In this document: piece by piece, positions 1-11,215 of the stretch
Layout of the letters: every line of letters starts with the position of its first letter
Position numbering within the stretch: position 1 is the first letter of the stretch
Assembly: GCA_963921425.1 (NCBI GenBank)
Contig: OY992838.1
Span: 15,376,001-15,440,000 of the forward strand
Reading direction: 5' to 3'
Length of the DNA stretch: 64,000 nucleotides
DNA from: Dryas octopetala
Taxonomy: Eukaryota; Streptophyta; Magnoliopsida; Rosales; Rosaceae
Notes under the pieces: model-generated
Told to the model about the DNA's origin: nothing
Databases searched by the model: none
The model's input: only the letters and a program-made list of their open reading frames with translations
Made by a program: the position numbers and the translations under genes

Positions 1-248
1 GACAGAACTAAACCTATCTCATGATCAGAATATTTACCCATTTGGAGTTGACAAAAAACATGATAATCATCTCCTAATATAGGCCTGTTCACTTCAACTG
101 ATACACATAGAGCAAATCCCATCCACTTCTTACTCATACGTAGATTTGATGGCAGATCTATTGACATGTAGGACCTAACTTGAGGGTTGAACCACTCTGG
201 GCTTCCATTTACAAAATAATTATAGCCATGACATTTATGGTTTAGTCC
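1..248 (-). pseudogene. TNL-A exon 6 (partial): post-LRR module 2
   Basis: The exon opens after a CTGCAG acceptor with residues GLNHKCHGYNYFV, followed by the module signature SPEWF and then KKWMGFALCVSVEV. This repeats the layout of the C-JID-like module in exon 4 (EIPEWF...KKWMGVAAVV). The reading frame is open to the window edge. The same exon in TNL-C (38891-40078) contains a solo LTR that is absent here, so this copy is the empty site. Confidence 0.75.
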
Positions 249-267
249 CTGCAGGAAAAACTGATAA

Positions 268-289
268 TTAATATGAGAGAGAGAGAGAG

Positions 290-337
<48 letters not shown>
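268..337. repeat. (GA)n microsatellite in TNL-A intron 5
   Basis: An almost pure GA run fills most of the 96-base intron between exons 5 and 6. Read on the gene strand it is a CT tract starting right at the donor (GAG|GTCTCT). TNL-B (34719-34760) and TNL-C (40105-40143) carry the same tract at the same place. Confidence 0.9.
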
Positions 338-343
<6 letters not shown>

Positions 344-344
344 C

Positions 345-429
345 CTCAAGGTATCTCGGAAGAAATGACTCAATGTTCTTTCTCAGCAGAATTATGGAAC
401 CTTCTTCAGAACTTAGAATTAATGACTCC
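345..429 (-). pseudogene. TNL-A exon 5 (85 bp linker exon)
   Basis: This short exon encodes WESLILSSEEGSIILLRK and about ten further residues ending RYLE. It starts with one base that completes the TGG codon split at the end of exon 4, and it ends in phase 0. The acceptor is TTGCAG and the donor is GAG|GTCTCT. The same 85-base exon is kept in TNL-C, which supports it as real coding sequence linking post-LRR modules 1 and 2. Confidence 0.7.
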
Positions 430-540
430 CTGCAATAATGCAATATATACCAAATACAAGAAAAACGTCGACAATTATGAATTTAACAAGTTTTAATAAG
501 AAGCAATGTAAGTAATTCTCAAAAACTTTAAATTCTATAC

Positions 541-2258
541 CATCTCAACATGTTATCCACCAGATTATACCACCCAGATTCACATGTGTCTCCATTATCT
601 TGGTTTTGATTGCAGTACTGTTGGAGTCCAGAATACTGCATCACTGCAGTTTGGATAAACCCTGCAACATCTTGTTCATATAGTAGACGAATCCCACATT
701 TCTGAACCTCAATGCCTTGGTAGGTTTCAAATGAAGCCTCCATTGCACCTGATTTATTTAACAGCTCTGGAAAGCTCACACAAGGTTGATAGAAAATACA
801 AAGAGGAAGAGATATTGAACTCGTGTAGTTGTGCTGTTTACTGCCATTCAAGAGAAATGGTTCCATTGAAAATTCTTGAGTTTTCAATTTGCACTGACAG
901 AAGTAATTAGAAGTTTCTGAATCTGATTCAGTGAGAGAGACATCAGGGGGTCCCTTGAGTAAGACAACAGCAGCAACCCCCATCCACTTCTTATTAGATT
1001 TCAATCCTGGAGGTATTGAGATTACTATGGAATCACCAATAACTGTATTGCTGAACCACTCTGGAATTTCATTTTGGTTACAAGACAAACAATAGCGATT
1101 TATACTATGATCCATTAGCTGCAACCTAAGAAAAAAACGTTTGACATAAAATCTACTATACTCTCTTCTGACATCAGAACCTGAAAAACTACTATACCCT
1201 CTTGTGAAGTTGCCCCAACTTAAAGTACAACGTTCTTGATTCATGGATGAAATGCGGGTATTGACAATAGTTGTTCCCAAGACAGAAGAATATAGTCTGT
1301 ACTGATTCGGAAAATCTATCAGTGAAGTACAATCCTTTGCTTCCACATGTCGAACACTTAATGGAAGCTTCTTAGGGAGCAATTGAAGACTGCTACAATT
1401 GCTCAAGTTGAGAGATTCAAGCTTGGAGAGTTGAGAGATGCCATCTGGTAAGCAGGTGAAATTATTATCACTCAAATTTAAGTCTTTTAAAGATAATAAG
1501 CTGCCAAGATCATCTGGAAATTTTGGTCTTTCCATTAGACTGCAATCACTTAAATTTAGATATGTCAAAGAACTTAAACTTGAGAAGGAAGTAGGCAACA
1601 ACAAGCTCATGGAGACAAGGCTCTTTCTAAGCCATGATTTTGAAGGTAGATCTTCATCACATCCTCGGATGGATAGATATTTTAGATTTTTCATATCTGC
1701 AATGAAAGAAAAATCTCTTACAGTAGTTCCACTTATATCAAGCTCCTCCAGAAATTCCACACAATCCAGATTCTCAGGTATGCCATCAAGTTTTGTGCAA
1801 CCTGTTAGAATGAGACTTTTCAGAGATGTCAGATATTTAATGGTACTTGGAAGAACCAAAAGGCTTTTGCAGTCCCCTAAATGCAACAAAGTAAGACCAG
1901 TCAAGCGTTCAATTGATGGAGGTAATTCCTCTATGGCAGTCCCATCTAGATGAAGCTCCAACAAGCTTTTCATATTTCCTTTAATTTCAGGAAACTTCTT
2001 GAGTCTTAAGCAGGTGGAGAGAGTAAAAGTTTTAAGAGATTCCAAACTAATTGAAGGTGGAAGGCTCTTAACAGATTTGCAATCTCTCATATTCAACAAA
2101 GTAAGTTTTTTGAGATTTCCAATGGATGGGTGAACCTCAACCAATCCTATACAACCTTCAAGCACCAAAGTCACAAGATTTGGAACCTCACTGAAGTTTG
2201 GGGTCTTGATCAAGTATTGGGAATAACTCATATCGATAAATTGTAGCCTGGTCCAGTT
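541..2258 (-). pseudogene. TNL-A exon 4: LRR domain and post-LRR module 1
   Basis: The exon is open for 572 codons. It begins NWTRLQFIDMSYSQYL and runs through about a dozen TNL-style leucine-rich repeats (for example LVTLVLEGCIGLVEV, LKSLILTGCTKLDGI, LKDLNLSDNNFTCLP). After the LRRs comes a C-JID-like domain with NEIPEWFSN, KKWMGVAAVVLLKG and the closing strand VQKCGIRLLYEQDV. The likely donor is AGATG|GTATAG, which leaves phase 2 and joins exon 5; without splicing, translation stops a few codons later (WYRI). Almost every codon matches TNL-C, while TNL-B is clearly more diverged, so A and C are the younger pair. As part of a gene broken upstream it is probably not translated as a receptor. 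Confidence 0.85.
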
Positions 2259-2356
2259 CTGAAAGAAGTCAAAAAATAATCATATGATTTGAAATAAATA
2301 ATTGGTTGCTATAGTTAAAAATTTAAAAATGCATATATAAGAATTAATAATCTTAC

Positions 2357-2635
2357 TTTTTCTCCACTCCATAGTTGTTTGATGCGGCTTGAATACATTC
2401 TGAGTTCAACAAGCTTGTTTGACTGAAAGTTTGAAGGAAAATAGTCGAATGGATATTCATGCCATTCCAGAAATTGCATCTCCTTAGAAAGACATTTGAT
2501 GTTTCCGAAAAAGTTCCCGTTCCAAATTTTGAGTAATCTTAACTTGTCCATATTTGAGAAGGGATCAGTAATGAAGTGAACCACCTCCTCTTTTCTTGCT
2601 AAATTGAGGACTATGCCTTGAACTTTACTCGTTCC
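2357..2635 (-). pseudogene. TNL-A exon 3: NB-LRR junction and first LRRs
   Basis: The exon is 279 bases, the same as in TNL-B and TNL-C. It starts GTSKVQGIVLNLARKEE, the usual TNL exon 3 opening, and continues with LQFL-type LRR strands (MQFLEWHEYPFDYFPSNF). It ends RIKQLWSGEK before GTAAGA. Phase is 0 at both ends. Confidence 0.85.
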
Positions 2636-2736
2636 CTAATAAAGAAGAACAAAGAATAAGTTGTTAAGCACACAATTCATATAGCAAACTACAAAGACAA
2701 TAATAATTAGTTTTCCAATCTCTGAATCTCTCTTAC

Positions 2737-3825
2737 CTTATTTTTTACAAGTACACGGATGATATCCTCACGAAGCCACAACCTGCTACGCTTTCCAGGG
2801 TCTTCACCACATTCTTGACGAACTACTTCCCAACCCAATTCTTGTATCAATCATGCATCCACAATTTTCTTCCAAATAGAGTTACTAAAGATTTCTCCAT
2901 GAGAACTTCTATATCAATGTTTGGACTGTAGCCACTACTTTCTAGTATTCTTGTTACATGATCTTTGTCCTCTCCTTTAAAGAAACACACAATGTCCAAA
3001 AATACATTTTTTTCTGTAGTTGACAAACCATCAAAACTTATTTTTAAAACATCAATAATTTCTTTTTTAGGATTTGCTTTCAGTCTATCCAATTCACTTG
3101 CCCATAGTTTTGCGCTTCGACCATAAAGAAACAAACCCAAAACTTTAATAGCTAATGGAAGACCATTAGCATATTTTAAAATATCCTTTGATAGCTTGAG
3201 AAAGACTTCTCCAACCTGGTCTTTCTGGAAGGATTTCCAACTAAAGAGTTGTAGAGCTTCATCATCAGTTAATAGCTTAACCTTATATGTTTTATCTACT
3301 CTACATCCGCACAACACATGTTCATCTCTTGATGTTATGATGATTCTGCTCCCTAAACCAAACCAACTGGGATCACACAATGCTTCCACTTGTTCAAACT
3401 TATCCACGTCATCAAGAATTATAAGAACCCTTTTGGTACATAGTCTACGCCTTATCACCTTTTGCACATCAATATTTTGTATATGTACGTTACTTTCCAA
3501 CAACATATCAGAAAAAAGCTGCTTTTGTAAATGAACTTGACCTTTTTTCCCAATTTCCTCTCTAACATTGTCAAGGAAGCTGTAAGCTTCAAAATGAGCA
3601 CGTATCCTTTCGAAAACTACTCGTGCAATAGTTGTCTTACCAATTCCCCCCATTCCCCAAATCCCAATGACCATACGAACATCAAGCAACTCGAGCTCTA
3701 AGAATGAAAGCATTTCTCTTACGTGAGAATCCATCGCAACTAAATCCTTCGATACACTTAACATTGTTCGATGTAATTGAGTGAAACTACTTTCTACAAT
3801 ATCTTCAATAATTTTGGATTCATAC
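2737..3825 (-). pseudogene. TNL-A exon 2: NB-ARC domain, frameshifted
   Basis: NB-ARC motifs appear in order: P-loop GMGGIGKTT, RNBS-A FLDNVREE, kinase-2 LIILDDVD, RNBS-B GSRIIITSRD, GLPLA, RNBS-D CFFKG and MHD (LWMHD). The exon is 1089 bases against 1090 in TNL-B. The missing base falls just after MHD (TATCAATCATG here, TATCAAATCATG in TNL-C, plus strand) and creates an immediate stop. The P-loop to MHD part is otherwise clean. The acceptor GTACAG lies just before residues YESKIIEDIV. Confidence 0.9.
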
Positions 3826-4784
3826 CTGTACATAAATAAATAAATAACCATCATATATGTAAAACAACAATCATATGTGGATAATGTAAAGTTTTATAAT
3901 GTTTTCCATTTTCTTTATTTTGATTAGAAGGGTCATAGATTTTATCTCTTATTTATTTGAGTGACAAGTGACATTCACGAGAAGTCATGTTTTATTGGTT
4001 AAAAAACTTTTTCAGTTAGTGCTGGCAATATTTGTACTCCTATATATAATAGAAATTCTCTCTGCAGGACGTTTGAATGAATGCATATGTTTTATGACTT
4101 TTTTTTCACCATTTGATCTTAAACTTGTTATGATTTAATTATTTAGGGTATAAATCATCAATCGAGACCTATTCCTTGGTTTTAACTCTCATGATTTTGA
4201 GTTCATTTCCTCGGTTAGAATCTAGGTGTTAACTTTCGAGTTTTGGGCAATACCCTAACACGTTGAACCCTGTAAAAAATAGCCTAAAAAATGACAAAAT
4301 GTCATAGAAATACCCATGTTCATTTTTTAGTTAAAGAACGGACGTCCTATAGAGAGAATTTGTGTATATATAATATATATAACTGCTAAGTGGGAAGAAT
4401 AATATATCAAACAATTATGTACAGATAACTTTTTGTTTGACAATTATGTGTTTTGATGAAAATTGACAATAGGTATATATATAGATGAGCCATGATTTAC
4501 CGGAATAGAGGAAATAAACGGTTACTTCCTATGTTAATCAGTCACGTGATTTAAAACTGGGGTGGGCATGCACGGTTCGGTTTCCGAACCGTGTGGCTAA
4601 AACAGAGAACCAAACCGATGATGTCGGTATTGGAAGAACGGCGACCGAAACCGAACCGGAGACCCTTTCAACCGACAAGGTCAACGGATGCTACCGATTT
4701 GGTGCAATTCGCTTTCGGTTTTACATTTGAGACAAAGGCGAGAGAGAAAAGAGCAGAGATCTCATGAGGGCCGAGATCCGCCAC

Positions 4785-4854
<70 letters not shown>

Positions 4855-4949
4855 TGAGAAGAAATGCAATGCCTGCTTTCTGAAAAATCATGACGGAGAC
4901 GCTGGAGACAGAAATCGGAGAAAGAGAAAAGAATGAAAGAGAGGGATAG

Positions 4950-5009
<60 letters not shown>

Positions 5010-5800
5010 CGGCGGCGCAAAACTTAGGAAGACAAGTTATAGGGTTTTAATGTTTTAACTAATGAATAATAATCATCTAAAAAATTAGAGTTTAGTCCTT
5101 CTAATATTTTTTATTTGAAAAAAAACCTTATGGCTTTTTTTTTTTTTTTTTTTCCAAATAAATCCTTTATTTCTTCTAAATAAAGCCCTTTGAGTCTTTG
5201 ACCATTGCCTTGTCAAAGAAATATGTCATTATTTTTTTATGAGGATATAGGGTACGGATTCACTTCCTACCTTCTTAGGGTATATAGAATGAGGTTTGTG
5301 AAGGTTGCATGTTAGGTTTTAACTATGAGATTTTGAGTGGATCTCAGAGTTAAAACATAATGTAAAGTCGACAAACCAAGGCTTGAGGAAGAAGTAAAAA
5401 TGTACTGTAGAAAAATCGAAAAATGGCCGCCAAGCGCTCGGCGCCTGGTATGTATGAAAAAATTAGAAACTAATGGACCAATATTATGTAACATGGAATG
5501 ATTACAATATTATTGGACTTTATTTAGAATTTTAAAAGCTATAAGGCTTTAGTCAGTAAATTGTAAAATTAAAAGACCTAACTTGATCATCCGTTAAACC
5601 ATCATATCCGATTTTCCTTGATTGAAATTCTACGAGCGCTGGGCACGATTTTACTGAAATGCAGTCGCGCGTCCGCCGATGTATGTTTAGGGAATTTTGA
5701 GTTAAAAAAAAAAAATATATATATATATATATGCTCACTTTTAAGCCTTCCTAAAAGTTTTTAGGAACATTTCAATAGTTTTCTAGAAGTTATTTGAGCA
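3826..5800. other. TNL-A intron 1, proximal part; no gene
   Basis: This flank of exon 2 is shared with TNL-C (43624-45369) and, inverted, with TNL-B (about 29900-31235). It holds a short sequence resembling a hAT-type MITE end (GGGGTGGGCATGCACGG then a GGTTCGGTTT-type palindrome, 4559-4660) followed by two GA arrays. I see no supported coding sequence; the long frames here come from GA/CT repeats. Confidence 0.6.
4789..5007. repeat. Two (GA)n microsatellite arrays
   Basis: GA runs at about 4789-4851 and 4954-5007 flank about 100 bases of unique sequence. TNL-C has the same pair at 44559-44615 and 44738-44792, and TNL-B has one CT array in inverted position (29952-30020). The arrays therefore predate the duplications and have changed length since. 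Confidence 0.9.
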
Positions 5801-6250
5801 AACTATAATTTAGTATCTCAATTTGTCACATTTATACTACTTGGTACCATATATTTAATTTTCGACTTTCCAATACTCTACTTTAATCTCTTGCTAAATA
5901 CTTAATTTATTAAACATAGCCATGTGGACAAATAAAGTATAAAAAATTATAAAAATAAAAATAAAATAGAAATAAATTGTAAACAAAATTCTACAATAAA
6001 TTAAAGAAAACACCAAAAACTAAGAAAAAAACAGCCCCCTCCCCTCCCCCCCCAAAACCAATCCCCAAAATCTCTCATCTTCACCCACCCTCGGCCACTC
6101 AAATTAAAATAAAATTTAAAAATAATTAAAAGCAAGAACACCAAGAACAACAAGAAAAACAAGACACCAAAATGAAATCAAAAGCCTATCTTTTTTCTTT
6201 TTGTAGCTTACAGGATGATTTAAGAAAAAAAAAAAACAAAACAAAACAAA
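5800..6250. mobile_element. Degraded MULE-like element end, present in both arms
   Basis: Terminal-type sequence near 5810-5960 (CAAACTATAATTTAGTATC then CATGTGG) is followed by an A-rich stretch and a pyrimidine-rich C tract near 6030-6060. This layout resembles the left end of the element at 45515. The inverted copy lies at about 26550-27070, so this insertion predates the inverted duplication. No target duplication was found. Confidence 0.35.
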
Positions 6251-8470
6251 AGTTACCATAATGTTATATAAGAACCAAAAAAAAAAAAAAAAAAAGATTT
6301 GGCCATGCCGCTGTTGGCCACAATCATGACATTGGCAACCATACCTTGACCATCAATGTCTGCATCATCGTGCTCAAATGGTTGCAACCTACAAACCCCA
6401 AAACTTCTTTGAACGTCATCCTAATTAAGTAGAAATCTCCTCGACCTAATTAAAAATGGGAATTAAGTAGAAACTCTTTAGGTTCTAAAACCAAATTGTT
6501 ACTCGGTTTCTCGAAAGGTTTGAATGACTTAACCTTACAAGGCAAGTCAAACCTAGGACTTAAGATGGTTCACCTAGTGACTAAACTAGGGACCCGCCTC
6601 AAGATGTGACGACCCGACTTAACCCTAATAAAGTCAACGGTTTTCGTAAAGTTAGAATTTAGTGTAACATTTTCTTGTCAGACTAGGGACTCCACTTACC
6701 TAAAAGTGATCGTTGTGAGGTGGTGAATTAAGCATGACTTGGACTCTAGTTACCGGAAAGTTGTCTTTTTTACTACAAATTTATTTTAACTAACTTTTGA
6801 AAATTTATTCCAACAATGTTCTGAATTTTAGCTAACCTCAAAATATTTACATTTTATTTAACCAAAAGCATCAAGTAAATTATCAACAAAAGAAAAAAAA
6901 TAAAGCAAATTCTATGAGCTATTTTCTCTCTCCTCCTAGTCACATTTATGTAACTAAAAAGTAAATCCTATAATAGGTAAGGTGATAGATAACTTGTTGG
7001 AGCAAGGTTTTAAGACAAAATTAGTCAGAATAACTAAGGATAATAGTGTGATTATAATAACGTCACATGGTGCATGTTACGGATCCACGTGTTATAATAT
7101 GGGTGGGCAACAGGTTTATAAATTTATGATTTAGAGTTTTAGATTTTAATGATTGTACATATGTTATAATTTTAATGTATTAGTCACACTGCCACGTGGT
7201 GTACGTCAAGGTCAAGTGGAAAAATATCTCAAGTAATGGTTTAGGAAATCTTGTAGGCCCCGTTTGGTTGGCGTAATAGGGGCTTCAGAATGGGAAAGTA
7301 ATTCAATTTCCATGTTAATTTGGTAAGTGTAACCATGAGAAAGTAACTCATTTCCCATGTTATTGATTAGAGAAAAAAAAAAAAAACTTACCATAATGTT
7401 ACATAGAAAAAAAAAAATAGAGAGAGATTTGGTCGGCAATGCCACTGTTGGCCATAACCACAATGCTGGAAACCAAACCTTGACCAGCAACACCATCGGC
7501 ATCATCGTGCTCAAACAGTCGCGATCTACAAATCTCAAAAATTCTTTGAATGTCGCCCTAATTAAGTAGAAACCTTCTCAACCTAATTAAAAATGGGAAT
7601 TTAGGTTCCAGAAACCAAATCGTGACTCAGGTTCTTGAATGGTCTGGAATGACTTGACCTTACGAGGCAAGTCAAACCTATGACCTGAGATGGTTCACCT
7701 AGTGACTAAACTAGGGATCCGCCTCAAGATTTGACAACCCGACCTAACCTTATTAAGGTCAATGGGTTATGTAAAGTTAGAATTTAGTGTAATGTTTTCT
7801 TGTCGAACTAGGGACTCTAGTTACCTGAAAGTGATCGTTGTGATATGGCGAAACGTGAATTGGACTCCAGTTACCTAAAAGTGGTTGTTTTGACTACAAA
7901 TTTATTTTGACTACCAACTTTTGAAAATTTACTCTAACAATGTTCACTATTTTAGCTAACCTCAAAATATTTTATATTTTATTTAACCAAAAGCATCAAC
8001 TAAATGCTCAACAAAAGCAAAATATAAAGCAAATTCTATTAGCTATTTTCGCTCTCCTCCTAGCCACATTTATGTAACCAAAAAGTAAATCCTATAATAG
8101 TAAGGTAATAACTAACAAGTTGGAGCAAGGTCTTAAGACAAAATTAGTCAGAATAACATGTACTAAGGATAATAGTGTGACCATAATAACGCAACGTGGT
8201 GTTACGGATCCACGTGTTATGATATGGGTAGACAACAGGTTTATAAATTTAGGATTTAGGGTTTCAGATTTTAATGATTGTATACATATTATAATTTTAA
8301 TGGATTGGTCACACCGTCACGTGGTGTCACGGTGAGGTGGACAAATATCTGAAGTTAATGGTTTAGGAAATATCGTAGGCCCCGTTTGGTTGGCGTAATT
8401 GGAGCTTCAGAATGGGAAAGTAATTCATTGCCCATGTTATTTTGGTAAGTGAAAGCATGCATGGGAAATC
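6251..8470. repeat. Direct tandem duplication, about 1.1 kb units (6251-7386 and 7387-8470)
   Basis: Both units begin with TTACCATAATGTTA and run through the same blocks: GGCAAGTCAAACCTA, TAGGGA(C/T)CCGCCTCAAGAT, GGTTTATAAATTTA and GGCCCCGTTTGGTTGGCG. They differ by scattered substitutions and small indels. The inverted arm beside TNL-B has only one copy (about 25900-26560). No coding sequence is supported. Confidence 0.75.
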
Positions 8471-8740
8471 ATTTCCTACTCCATGGGAAAGTGATCCCCC
8501 AAAAGGGGGAAAATGAAACCTTCCAATAAACTTTGGTTTGCATTTCATTTCCCATATGAAAGCATTAATTACACATTTTTAAGACTAAATTTCCCCCATC
8601 AACATTTAAAAATATCAATTATGTCCAATTATTTTCCACGGAAAAGCATTAATTACCCACTTATAAGACTATGTATGATTGGAAAACTAATTAACATGGG
8701 AATGATTTTCTATGAATTCAATTTACGAACCAAACTGTGA
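8377..8740. mobile_element. Possible MITE with GGCCCCGTTTGGTT-type end
   Basis: The segment opens GGCCCCGTTTGGTTGGCGTA and closes with TTTACGAACCAAACTG, which is partly its reverse complement. The ends and the roughly 360-base AT-rich interior suit a small non-autonomous DNA transposon. A truncated version ends the first tandem unit (about 7257-7375). I could not define a clear target duplication. Confidence 0.4.
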
Positions 8741-9345
8741 GACGACGCCATAAATATTTCTATATTTCATTTTCAATATATTTGAATTTTTGGTGATTTA
8801 TTGGAAAATTTCTAGAATTTCGGTGAATTTTGGGAAGTAGAAAAGACTTATTTTAATTTTCCGCAATTCATTTTAAGGAAGTTGAAATTTTTTGGAAAAC
8901 GGATGAAGTAAAATTTTTGTTTTCACTTAATAGGAATATAATACTGTAACGACCCGACCCAAATTTTCACTAGAAATTTAAATTTTTATTTAATTATGTT
9001 TTAAGAGATTTCTTTTAAAGGATGTGGAATTGTATTTTAAAGATTTTGAGATTTATTTGAAAAATAAAAGGGTTTTGATTTAATTATTTATTTATTTGTT
9101 TTAATTTGAGCTTGACCAAAAATTGACTTTTAAAATAAAAGTGCTTTTGATTTTGACTGTGGGTCCATTAGATAGGTTTCGAGCCCACGATTTCATAGAC
9201 ACGTAACACGTGTCGTTTCGAGTTACGGTTTGTGAGATATGGGCGTTTGAAGCGAGGGGTAATTTCGTAAAATTGACAAATTGGGTTTAAAAACATCAGA
9301 TTTTTTTTAAGAAGTTCCTCTCTCTCTCTTGAATTTTCTGGCATA

Positions 9346-9381
<36 letters not shown>

Positions 9382-11075
9382 CCCCGCACCTACACCCACA
9401 GACACACACACACTCTCACTTTTTCTCTCCCCGAGCTCACACTCTCCCCTCTCTTCTCTCACCGGCGCGGCCAGCCCCAGCCATCTTCACGGCGACCAGA
9501 GGCCTATGACGACACCTTCCTACTGGTGGTCTCAGATTGCTCATCCGACCAGACACGACGACGCATCGACGCGAAAACAGTCCGACCACCCCACCGGTGA
9601 TCTCTCAACTCCGGCGACATTGCGACCTCCGACCACCCCAGATCTCTTCCTCTCGACGAGCCGAGCACAAAGGTGTCATCACCTTGCCAAGACGACCACC
9701 GTACGCGGCGATTCGAAGAAGAGAAGCTCGCGGCACCTCCGGCGGGTTTCGTGTTCTCCGGCCAACTCCGGCCACCGTTGGCCTCGACCCAGGTATCAAA
9801 ATCGATCATCTCTTCATTTTCTACAAGTTTGTATGACTGGTTTGGCCTGATGTTGACCCGAATAGGAAACCCGTTTAGACCACCCACGACCACCGCGGAT
9901 CCACAGCACTTGGTGGCGGTGCAGGTGTGTTTGAGGTAGTTTCCAACCATTAAAAATCCTAGGACCCTTGTGGGGTGTTTCCGACCATTAAAACTTAAGG
10001 AGAAAGTGAAATTTGCAAAAAATCCCTTTTGGGCTGCCACCTCAGGCCGCCACCGCTGTGTTTTTGGCCACCCACCGACTGCCCAATAGTTTTGTGGTCT
10101 TCTTTAGCCCCTTAATAACATGTTTGCTCATGCTAGGTGATTTGAAAGTGCTCAGAGAAACTGAACTGGGAATCAGGACACAAACGGACGCTTTATCAAT
10201 ACCAATCGGCACTCAGACAAGCTCTGGCTAAGGTTTAACCTATAATTCTCTCTTTCGTAATAGGTATGGATTTTGGATAAGTATGAGACGTTGGTTTGGA
10301 GATTTGAGATTGATTAGGAGTTTATTATTATTTTTCGGAGTTGAGTTAGGTTGATAAAGTATCGTCTCTCGGCTATTTCTAGTGGCGAACGAGTGTTGAA
10401 TCGTGAGATGGAAACAAATCTCGGGAAAGATTGTGCATAGCTCGGAAAATACTGTGAGTGGACCCTTCTTCCTTAAACTGATTTATGAAATTTATGTTTT
10501 TATTTTGGTTATTTAAGTTTGATTTAGAAATAACAAATGTGAGCGAACTTTGGTTTTTAAATAAAATCATAAAAGATTTCATTAATCCTATTACGCATGA
10601 TGGCTTGAATTTGTTTTGGGATTTGATGAAAATGTTAGATTTCGGATTTCAAATGCTTCATAAGTAAGTTTTTAAAACATATATTCACATGTTGGTTTTA
10701 GTGAGGATGTTGGGTTTTGGGAAAAAAAAATTTAGTTTCTCATTTTATATACAAGGTTCGTTTAATATTTCGGTTTTTGTCGAAAAGTATTATTTTAATT
10801 TATGTATATTGAATTTGATTCGGATTTCGTATGTTGGCCTATGGATTTTAAGTTTCTTTTTGAAAAAGTACCTTGATATTTATTCTTGGTGGAAAAAAAA
10901 AAGGATTTATGATTTGGTTATGGAAAAATGGTTTTCAAACCACCCTTGCAGTACCCTCCAGGTTATCGGATTGGATCGGTCTTTGGGATCCATCACGGCA
11001 CACATATAGGCTTTGGGCCGTGTGTCGGGATGCTTCGCCCTTTGGGGGCTGCTCTGCGTGCACGTATGACAGAAT

Positions 11076-11215
11076 TGTCTGCACGTGCTGATTTTATTCA
11101 CACGTGTGTATGGCCAGGATATTGCCTGCACGTGTTGGATTTCACTCCACGCGTGTGTATGGCCAGAATATTGCCTGCCCGTGCGATGCAGGAATTCCGC
11201 ACAGGTGTATGGCAA
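11076..11215. repeat. Short imperfect tandem repeat with CACGTG cores
   Basis: Two to three units of about 50 bases share the core GTGTATGGCCAG(G/A)ATATTGCCTGC, with CACGTG or near matches at the joins. A third unit is shorter (GTGTATGGCAAGGATTATT). The array lies inside the left-arm-only block. Confidence 0.6.

Noticed and set aside
1438-1953. Plus-strand frame opposite the TNL-A LRR exon (and its likes at 3196, 31527, 33109, 41237)
   Set aside because: Antisense shadows of conserved LRR or NB-ARC exons; they recur in every copy only because the sense strand does.
4688-5020. Open frames on both strands through the GA arrays
   Set aside because: The peptides are Arg-Glu or Ser-Leu runs produced by the dinucleotide repeat; nothing else supports coding.
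9329-10040. Several overlapping frames of 64 to 178 codons on both strands
   Set aside because: They overlap one another in a GC-rich patch where stops are rare, resemble no protein and are absent from the mirrored arm.
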